Origin: Candidatus Hydrogenedentota bacterium
GTDB lineage: Bacteria > Hydrogenedentota > Hydrogenedentia > Hydrogenedentales > JAEUWI01
DNA length: 59,766 nucleotides
Direction: 5' to 3'
Assembly: GCA_016182605.1 (NCBI GenBank)
Contig: JACPGE010000006.1
Coordinates: forward strand, 1 to 59,766
Position numbers and translations under genes: made by a program. The notes under the pieces were generated by a model. It saw only the letters and a program-made list of their open reading frames with translations, had not been told where the DNA came from and did no database searches. Shown one piece after another: positions 53,929 through 59,766 of the stretch; the first letter of the stretch is position 1, and the number at the start of each line of letters is the position of its first letter.

Positions 53929-55443
53929 TCACTCCGGTTCCCAGTAGTGATGCTCAATGGCCCGTTTTATATTGGAGGGCGTGCCTACCACAATTTCCAC
54001 CCGGCGATTCACTGCGCGCTCGATATCTTCAATGGCCACCAAGTCCATCGGGTTGGCAATCGCCACCACAACCCGTTCTTCGTTGGCGCTGATGGGAATG
54101 CACACATGCTGATTGGCAAGCCGCTGTGACAGCATCTCGGTAGCGGCGGGATCGACCGTATCTTCCGTGAACGTGATGAACTCGGCATCGCATTGACAGG
54201 CGCGCGCCTGAGAGACGGCCTCTTCAGAGGCAAAGCGATGCTCAATGAGTATGGTGCCGATATGCTTGCTCGGATTCTCTTTCTGGAGAGCCAGGGCCTC
54301 ATCAATCTGATCGCTGGTGCAGATGCCCGCACGCCGGAGGATCTCGCCTATGGGCATTTTGCCCGCGCCATCCTGCGCCCGCCACACCTCCTTGATCCGC
54401 TCAATCTGGGCGGGCACATCCACATTGCCATCGCGTTCACGGCGCACCCGCTCCAGTTCCTGGCGCAACATGCGCACGGTCTCGCGGGACTCTTCCGCTT
54501 CGTTGATGGCCTCGGCCAACTGCGTGGCCAGCGAGGCCTTGGTCCCTTTTGCCATTTCGTCTTTCAGGCGTTCTTCCAGGGCGGAAGCGCGGTCCCGTTC
54601 ATCCTGAACGGCAGCCTTCAAACGATTCAGTTCTTCGGTCTTGACCGGCTGCGCCTGTGCCGCCGTCAGTTGCTCTTTCAGGCCTGCCACCTCTTTTTCC
54701 AGCGTTGCGGCATGGTCCCCGGCGTCCTTCGCCTGCTTGAGCGCCGTACGCGCGGCTTCTTCGGCGGCCAGTTTGTCTTTCTTCATCGCGGTCAGGTGCG
54801 ACTCAAGCGTTTCCACAATCGCACCCGACTCCCTCAGCTCGGCCATCTCCGCTTCCAGACCGGCAATGCGTTCCTCGGCGGCGCTGAGTCCGTCAGTAGC
54901 GGAATCCAGCGATTTCACCTTCACTTCCAGGGATTTCTCCAGATCGACGCTCTTCTTTTCGGCGCTCTTCTGTGCAGCCACCGCAGCAGCAAGCGCTTGT
55001 GCACTCGCGGCTTCCGCCGCCTCCAGTTCCGCTATGCGCTGCTCCAGCGCCACTTGACTGGAACCCTTGGCGTCACTCGACTTGCGCAGCGCGTCCAGTT
55101 CCTCTTGAAGGGCCATGCACTGCATGTCCGCCGCATCGCGCGCGCCAGACAATTCGTCCACCCGCTTCTGGAGGTGTTCCATATCGGCGAGGTATGCCGC
55201 GTTGGTGGATCCCGCCGCCGCAATCTCCTCCAAGAAGGCTTTCAGATGCTCCTGTACCTTCTCCCCCTCCCGATCATTCTCCTCCATGGTGCCGGTAACG
55301 CCCTTGGCCAAGGCGTCGACCGCGCTCCGGAAACTGCTCACCTGCCCGGCGAAGGTCCGATGGTGACCATCACGGATATCGCGGGCAGTGGCAATGGTTT
55401 GCATCAGACGCGTGTACGATTCATATTCCGTGAAATCGGCCAT
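53929..55443 (-). CDS. Coiled-coil protein with C-terminal MshEN (GspE N-terminal) domain
   Basis: This 504-aa protein has three parts. A helical head (1-85) is followed by a long alanine/glutamate/lysine-rich coiled coil (about 85-375), then a MshEN/T2SSE-N type domain (about 385-504) reading PIGEILRRAGICTSDQIDEA, LALQKENPSKHIGTILIEH and VCIPISANEERVVVAIANP. MshEN domains in pilus and secretion ATPases can bind cyclic di-GMP; here there is no Walker A or B, so it is not an ATPase. It may be a scaffold or a second-messenger-responsive adaptor. No type II secretion gene is adjacent. The frame opens at 55476; ATG 55443 fits the promoter better. Confidence 0.8.
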   Translation of the reverse strand: MADFTEYESYTRLMQTIATARDIRDGHHRTFAGQVSSFRSAVDALAKGVTGTMEENDREGEKVQEHLKAFLEEIAAAGSTNAAYLADMEHLQKRVDELSGARDAADMQCMALQEELDALRKSSDAKGSSQVALEQRIAELEAAEAASAQALAAAVAAQKSAEKKSVDLEKSLEVKVKSLDSATDGLSAAEERIAGLEAEMAELRESGAIVETLESHLTAMKKDKLAAEEAARTALKQAKDAGDHAATLEKEVAGLKEQLTAAQAQPVKTEELNRLKAAVQDERDRASALEERLKDEMAKGTKASLATQLAEAINEAEESRETVRMLRQELERVRRERDGNVDVPAQIERIKEVWRAQDGAGKMPIGEILRRAGICTSDQIDEALALQKENPSKHIGTILIEHRFASEEAVSQARACQCDAEFITFTEDTVDPAATEMLSQRLANQHVCIPISANEERVVVAIANPMDLVAIEDIERAVNRRVEIVVGTPSNIKRAIEHHYWEPE

Positions 55444-55482
55444 GGTGTCCCACTTTCTAAGGATAAACCCTTCCAACTAACG

Positions 55483-55511
55483 ATGATAAACAGTTTACCT
55501 CAAACTGTCAA
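55483..55511 (-). promoter_or_regulatory. Strong sigma-70 promoter with embedded inverted repeat
   Basis: On the minus strand TTGACA (55511-55506) and TATCAT (55488-55483) are separated by exactly 17 bp. A 7-bp inverted repeat, ACAGTTT/AAACTGT (55490-55496 with 55502-55508), sits between and across the -35, a natural operator position. The start codon of the coiled-coil gene lies 40 bp downstream. Confidence 0.7.
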
Positions 55512-55745
55512 GATGCGAAAGCGGGCAATTGGCGAGCACCTGTAAATTAAGAATCCCGGGCGGGCAACGAGAGACTCCATCGCCCCCAAAACAAGTCCGC
55601 AGAGCGCACGCGCGCGCTTGCGAAGCCTGACCGCCCCCCACCATAATGCCGGAAACGGGCTGACCGGCGAGGGGGATCGCCGGGCAGGAACCGTGGGGCT
55701 CCATACCACATCCGCGCCCGCAGACGCATAAGGAAGGATAGAAAC
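55512..55745. other. Spacer between divergent genes
   Basis: No gene is seen between the coiled-coil gene promoter and the SDR gene. AAGGA lies at the SDR start. Confidence 0.3.
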
Positions 55746-56576
55746 ATGACGGCATTACTGGAGAATCAGGTGGCGATTATCACGGGCGCAGGCCGGGGCA
55801 TCGGCGCCGCAGCAGCGGAACTTTTTGCGCGGCACGGCGCCAAAGTCGTGGTGAGCGATCTCGACGCGGCCCCGTCCGACGCGATGGCGGAGCATATCCG
55901 CGCTCAGGGAGGCGCCGCGATCTCCGTGCCGGGCGATGTGACGGATCCAGCCTTTCCGGACAAACTCATGGCCGCCACGATAGAAGCCTACGGCAAGCTG
56001 AACTGCCTGGTGAACAATGCGGGCTACACGTGGGACGGCATGGTGCACAAAATGACCGACAAACAGTGGCAGGCCATGCTCGACGTGCACAATACCGCGC
56101 CTTTCCGGCTGATACGCGCCGCAGCGCCCCACATGCGTGACGCCTCCAAGGCAGAGCAAGCCGAAGGCCGCACGCCCGAGCCGCGAAACATCGTCAATGT
56201 GTCTTCCACGTCCGGCCTCCACGGCAACATCGGGCAGGCGAACTACGCCACGGCGAAGATGGGCGTTGTGGGGTTGACAAAGACCATCGCGAAGGAGTGG
56301 GGCCCGTTTGGCGTTCGATGCAATGCCGTGGCCTTCGGGTTCATCGATACCCGGCTCACACGCGACAAATCGGCGGGCGACACGATTGCCGTGAACGGCG
56401 AGGAAATTGCATTGGGAATTCCCGGCCACCTGAAAGACATGGCCACCATGATGATCCCCCTCACCCGCACCGGCACCGCGGAAGAGGCTGCGGGCGGCAT
56501 CCTGCTGATGGCCTCTCCCCTGGCGAGCTACATCACGGGGCATACTTTGGAGGTCACTGGCGGCGCGGGAGTCTGA
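55746..56576 (+). CDS. SDR-family oxidoreductase, FabG-like
   Basis: This 276-aa short-chain dehydrogenase has the nucleotide-binding motif TGAGRGIG, an Asp at the end of strand 2 (VSDLD, favouring NAD), NNAG, the catalytic Ser in VNVSSTSG and Tyr/Lys in YATAKMG. The closest functional class by spelling is 3-oxoacyl-ACP reductase, but many FabG-like proteins act on other ketones or alcohols. AAGGA precedes the ATG. It stands alone and converges with the epimerase cluster. Confidence 0.92.
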   Translation: MTALLENQVAIITGAGRGIGAAAAELFARHGAKVVVSDLDAAPSDAMAEHIRAQGGAAISVPGDVTDPAFPDKLMAATIEAYGKLNCLVNNAGYTWDGMVHKMTDKQWQAMLDVHNTAPFRLIRAAAPHMRDASKAEQAEGRTPEPRNIVNVSSTSGLHGNIGQANYATAKMGVVGLTKTIAKEWGPFGVRCNAVAFGFIDTRLTRDKSAGDTIAVNGEEIALGIPGHLKDMATMMIPLTRTGTAEEAAGGILLMASPLASYITGHTLEVTGGAGV

Positions 56577-56594
56577 AAACGGGCCCTTGGAAAT

Positions 56595-57482
56595 CTATGG
56601 CTTCAGACTGCTGGCGTGGCTGCGAATGGAATCGGCCAGGGTGTACCGCGGTTCGTATCCCAGTTCGTTCCGGGCCTTTTCTATGGAAAGATCCCAGCGC
56701 ACCTCTTCGTCGGGATCGGGCGCATCGGAAAAGGCAACCCCGGACGCCGAAGAAAGTACCGCTATACAGGTCTGTGCGAGTTCGAGATTGCTGGTGGCCT
56801 CAGCACTGCCGATATTGAAGAGTCCGGCGGCCCGTCGTGTGATGACGCGCTCCACCGCCTGCGCAATGTCCCGCACGTCCACATAATTCTGGCGGCGCTT
56901 TCCACTGCCGTTCAAGAGCAACCGTTCGCCCTGTAGTGCACGGCGCACAAACAGATCGAAGATCCTGCCCCGGCCCGCGCCTTCGCCCACGGGCGAGGAA
57001 ATGCGTAGCGCAGCCGTGGCGAAAGTTGCGCTGTCCGCCAGCAGCACCAGTCCTTCCGCACAATACTTTGAATGCACGTACACCGATTGGGGCGCGATTG
57101 GATGGCCCTCATCCACGGGTATATACAGGGGACGTCCCAAGACGCTCAAACCGGAGAAGAATACAAAACGCGGTACTGCAGCGTTCTGGGCTGCGGCCAA
57201 GAGATGGGCCGTGCCGAGCACATTGGTTTGAAGTTGCCGTGCGGGGCCGGTTGCACCTTGAATATCCGCGGCCGCATGCACGATGGCATCCAGCCTGCCC
57301 GCGCCAGCTATGGCGTCTGCCACTTGCGCTTCATTACAGATATCCGCACGAATCCAGGATACCTTTGCAGCGGATTCGGGAACACTGCGCGCCAGACCAA
57401 CGACCTCGTCTCCGCGGGCAGCGAGGTGGCGCACCAGTGCGCTGCCCGCCTGTCCTGTTGCGCCGGTAATGAGCACGCGCAT
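56595..57482 (-). CDS. NAD-dependent epimerase/dehydratase
   Basis: This 295-aa extended SDR has the opening MRVLITGATGQAGSALVRHL, the catalytic Tyr-Lys in YVHSKYCAEGL (YxxxK as YVHSK) and FFSGLSVLG before it. It probably acts on a nucleotide sugar or related polyol. Its ATG overlaps the stop of the ATP-grasp gene (TGATG), so it is translationally coupled. It is the last gene of the GT2, ATP-grasp, epimerase cluster. The open extension to 57593 is inside the ATP-grasp gene and not used. Confidence 0.9.
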   Translation of the reverse strand: MRVLITGATGQAGSALVRHLAARGDEVVGLARSVPESAAKVSWIRADICNEAQVADAIAGAGRLDAIVHAAADIQGATGPARQLQTNVLGTAHLLAAAQNAAVPRFVFFSGLSVLGRPLYIPVDEGHPIAPQSVYVHSKYCAEGLVLLADSATFATAALRISSPVGEGAGRGRIFDLFVRRALQGERLLLNGSGKRRQNYVDVRDIAQAVERVITRRAAGLFNIGSAEATSNLELAQTCIAVLSSASGVAFSDAPDPDEEVRWDLSIEKARNELGYEPRYTLADSIRSHASSLKP

Positions 57483-58543
57483 CAGGTCATTCCGTACGGT
57501 TCGATACGGGAAGGAAAGTCTTTGGGTGCGGCAAGCATAGCTTCTGACTCCAGCCGGGAGTGGGCAGTCGGATTCACATAGAGTTCGTTCCAATAGCGCA
57601 GCGCAATCCCTTCAGTCACCACGGGCATCGGAGTCATTGCCTCTCCAAGCACATAGTGGCGCAACACGGCCTCCACTTCATTGAAGCCGTAGTGTGCGCG
57701 CAGCGGCGCCGTCCCGCTGAATCGCGGGTTGATCTCGAAACAGATTGGGCCCGCGTCCGTCATGCGCAATTGGATATTGCACGGGCCCTCGGCCCCCAGC
57801 GCTTTGGTGATGGCAGCCGCCACCGCCCGGACTTCAGGAAAATCCCCCAGATATGCGCGGTACGTGGTGCCACTCAGGAGCACGCGTCTCATGGCGATTG
57901 AGCCCTGCACGTGTCCATCGCGATCCGTCACGCACCCGGCGGTATATTCGGTATCGTCGCTGCCCACGACCGCCTGGACCACGTAGCGTTTCTTTCTGGA
58001 CGCGTATTCGAGGTCCGCGTCATCTTCGATCATGAAGAGTCCGCGTGCGCCACCACCGATGCGTGGCTTCGCGATCAGGGGGAAGCCGTGGATGTCCCGC
58101 AGGCGCTGCAACGCGACGGTATCTTCCGATGCGGCAAAGGCCGGAAAAAGAAATTCCTGCTCGCGGAGCCACTCGCAGGTCAGTAACTTGTCGTCACCCG
58201 TTTCGATCACGGACTGACTGCTGACGCAACAATAGGCGCCGGTCTGCGATTCGATGAGCGCCTTGTTCGCAGCCAGCACCTGCACCACCTGCTCCGCGCC
58301 CGTCAGAATGGCGTCAATACGTTCCTTCCGGCAGAGCGCGAGGAGCCAATCCAGGAAGGCGGGATCGCTCGCCCACGGGCCCACATAGGCGCAATCGACC
58401 GTGTATAGGCCGAATTGCGCCGCACTGACATCCACGCCGACCACCCGGTGCGGCAGTGTCGACAGCGCGAGCGCCTTCAGGATGCCCTGGCTCACGTTGC
58501 CGCCAACGGCCAGCACCAATATATTCAAGGGGGTGTTCGCCAC
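57482..58543 (-). CDS. ATP-grasp ligase-like protein
   Basis: This 353-aa protein has a carbamoyl-phosphate-synthase-like ATP-grasp fold: N-terminal Rossmann-like part (NILVLAVGGNVSQGILKAL), the ATP-binding lid (FPLIAKPRIGGGARGLFMI) and the metal-binding core FEINPRFSGTAPL. It would join a carboxylate to an amine or similar using ATP. Proteins of this form are common in surface-sugar and small-peptide clusters. The start is GTG 58543 without a strong ribosome site, 22 bp downstream of the GT2 stop. Confidence 0.87.
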   Translation of the reverse strand: MANTPLNILVLAVGGNVSQGILKALALSTLPHRVVGVDVSAAQFGLYTVDCAYVGPWASDPAFLDWLLALCRKERIDAILTGAEQVVQVLAANKALIESQTGAYCCVSSQSVIETGDDKLLTCEWLREQEFLFPAFAASEDTVALQRLRDIHGFPLIAKPRIGGGARGLFMIEDDADLEYASRKKRYVVQAVVGSDDTEYTAGCVTDRDGHVQGSIAMRRVLLSGTTYRAYLGDFPEVRAVAAAITKALGAEGPCNIQLRMTDAGPICFEINPRFSGTAPLRAHYGFNEVEAVLRHYVLGEAMTPMPVVTEGIALRYWNELYVNPTAHSRLESEAMLAAPKDFPSRIEPYGMT

Positions 58544-58565
58544 GAGGACCGCTTTCTAGGGAACG

Positions 58566-59495
58566 CTATTCCAGTTCATCGCGAATGATGTAATAGGGCT
58601 TTCGCTGCACTTCCACGTAGAGGCGGCCAATATATTCGCACATCAGGCCGGTGGCCACCATTTGCATGCCGGCGAGGAAGAAAAAGATTGCAATAATGGA
58701 TTCCAACTGGTGCACATCGCCGTGGACCAGGCGCACATAGGCGACGCGCAGGGACATGGCGAAGCCGATCGCGGCAAAACCGAAACCCGAGAGGCCGATG
58801 AACTGCAATGGCGCCACCGTAATGCCGGTGAGCAGGTCGAACGCAGTCTGCACCAATTTGAGTATGCCATACTTGCTTTCGCCCTGGGTGCGCTCGGCGT
58901 GGCGCACTTCCACCTCGGCCACGGCGCCGCCCACCCAGGCGGCGTCCACCGGCAGGTAGCGGCAGCGGTGGGTAAACGTGCCCAGATGATCCACCAGTTC
59001 CCTGCGAAAGGCCTTGAGCGCGCAGCCATAATCGCTGAGCGGCTGGCGGGTGATGCGGTTGATGACATAGTTGATAGAGCGGGAAAAGAGGTGCCGCATA
59101 AGGCCGTCTTTGCGGTCTTTCCGGAAGCCGCTGACCATGTCATAGCCCTCTTCCAGCTTCTCAATGAGCTTGGGAATATCTTCCGGAAAGTTCTGCAGAT
59201 CCGCGTCGATCATCACCACGTACTGGCCACGCGTCCGGGAGAAACCGGCATAGAGCGCGGGGCTCTGGCCATAGTTGCGCATGAGCCGCACCACGCGGAA
59301 GCGGGGATCCTGGGCATGGTACTCGCGCAACAGATGGACACTGCGGTCCTTGCTGCCATCGTCGATGGCGATGATTTCGTAGGAGCGTCCGAAGGCCTCC
59401 AGAGCAGCCGTGAGGCGGCGGTAGAGTTCGGGTATGGTGGCCTCTTCGTTGTAGATGGGGACCACAACCGATATTTCCGGGGACTGCTCAGCCAT
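58566..59495 (-). CDS. GT2 polyprenyl-phosphate glycosyltransferase (DPM1/GtrB/ArnC-like)
   Basis: This 309-aa membrane protein has a GT-A domain (VVVPIYNEEATIPELYRRL, IDDGSKDRS, catalytic DXD-type DADLQ) and two C-terminal membrane helices (about 233-255 and 265-288). It transfers a sugar from its nucleotide to undecaprenyl phosphate at the cytoplasmic face. AGGAG precedes ATG 59495. It leads the three-gene cluster; a GT39/ArnT-type enzyme such as the one at 8936 could use its product. Confidence 0.93.
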   Translation of the reverse strand: MAEQSPEISVVVPIYNEEATIPELYRRLTAALEAFGRSYEIIAIDDGSKDRSVHLLREYHAQDPRFRVVRLMRNYGQSPALYAGFSRTRGQYVVMIDADLQNFPEDIPKLIEKLEEGYDMVSGFRKDRKDGLMRHLFSRSINYVINRITRQPLSDYGCALKAFRRELVDHLGTFTHRCRYLPVDAAWVGGAVAEVEVRHAERTQGESKYGILKLVQTAFDLLTGITVAPLQFIGLSGFGFAAIGFAMSLRVAYVRLVHGDVHQLESIIAIFFFLAGMQMVATGLMCEYIGRLYVEVQRKPYYIIRDELE

Positions 59496-59766
59496 GAAGC
59501 GCTCCTGTTTGCGGGGAGCGGTGATTCTAGTACACCGTTTTCAGGCTATGCAATGAAGCGGCGTCCGGGACAGCGATTCCGTCTCGTTTGTGTTTGGGTG
59601 TGGATTCTGTGGTCTTTTCGCGGTGTCATTGGCTTGGATCAGATTCGCGTTGGGATTTTTGGGCGGTTTTGTCGGGTTCGCGGCCCTGCGGCCGGTTCGT
59701 GCCAGGGGGAATTTGGGAGTGGGCAGAAGGGAGAGCGTCCGTTTCTCGGGGACCCGGCTGGCGGTG
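59496..59766. other. Window edge, no gene seen
   Basis: The last 270 bases are rich in T and G on the plus strand and contain no convincing open frame. They probably hold the promoter of the GT2 cluster, but no clear -35/-10 pair is seen. Confidence 0.3.

Overview
The window is about 59.8 kb of GC-rich bacterial chromosome with ordinary bacterial gene structure: Shine-Dalgarno sites are common and TAA, TGA and TAG are all used as stops. The gene content points to the Planctomycetota/Verrucomicrobiota/Hydrogenedentota sphere. It includes a PSCyt1-DUF1549-DUF1553 protein next to a DUF1501 protein, an ECF sigma factor fused to a long beta-sandwich tail, a sulfatase, COG4692-type sialidases, a DUF5703/GH95-like glycosidase and a NIPSNAP protein with a Tat-like leader. 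The phylum is an inference, because no rRNA or tRNA gene is visible.

Layout, left half. At 0.2-3.2 kb a minus-strand cassette holds two tandem sialidase paralogs and a YHS-domain secreted protein. At 4.4-8.5 kb lies a complete glyoxylate-shunt unit, malate synthase then isocitrate lyase on the minus strand, with a divergent LysR gene and a well-formed intergenic regulatory region. At 8.9-13.3 kb are a membrane glycosyltransferase, a sulfatase and a crotonase-family enzyme, followed by a lipoprotein and an IS4/Tn5-like insertion sequence (14.0-15.5 kb). At 15.5-22.7 kb are two methyltransferases, a Nudix hydrolase, a secreted alpha/beta hydrolase, a NIPSNAP protein and the large glycosidase. 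At 22.6-23.3 kb is a decayed patch: an RND-pump remnant, a MITE-like repeat and a small DUF6788-like ORF. At 23.6-28.1 kb is the PSCyt1/DUF1501 pair.

Layout, right half. At 28.1-28.8 kb is a gene-free repeat region with tandem 48-bp units and a long interrupted inverted repeat. At 28.8-32.2 kb is the sigma-factor fusion. At 32.2-40.5 kb are a dioxygenase remnant, an L-lactate permease, a flippase, a lipase-like hydrolase, an acyltransferase, aconitase and a hicBA toxin-antitoxin pair. At 40.8-42.9 kb is an octaheme c-type cytochrome lipoprotein. At 43.3-46.3 kb is an accessory patch: a hicB-leader repeat without hicBA, a two-domain GNAT gene broken by an in-frame TGA, a dihydrofolate-reductase-like gene, a ribokinase tail fragment and a DUF3800 gene. 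At 46.6-53.6 kb is a likely catabolic unit (ribokinase, small GMC-associated protein, GMC oxidoreductase, aldehyde dehydrogenase, fold-III PLP enzyme) with a GntR/LacI-type regulator. At 53.9-59.5 kb are a coiled-coil/MshEN protein with a strong promoter, an SDR, and a three-gene minus-strand cluster of GT2, ATP-grasp and epimerase genes.

The genes suggest a heterotroph that degrades sulfated and sialylated polysaccharides and uses C2/C3 acids such as acetate and lactate through the glyoxylate bypass (permease, aconitase, isocitrate lyase, malate synthase). The most unusual items are the transmembrane sigma-factor fusion, a MITE-like repeat whose two copies both sit on a CTAA stop-codon site, a second short repeat family, and a hicB-leader repeat that occurs once with and once without its genes.
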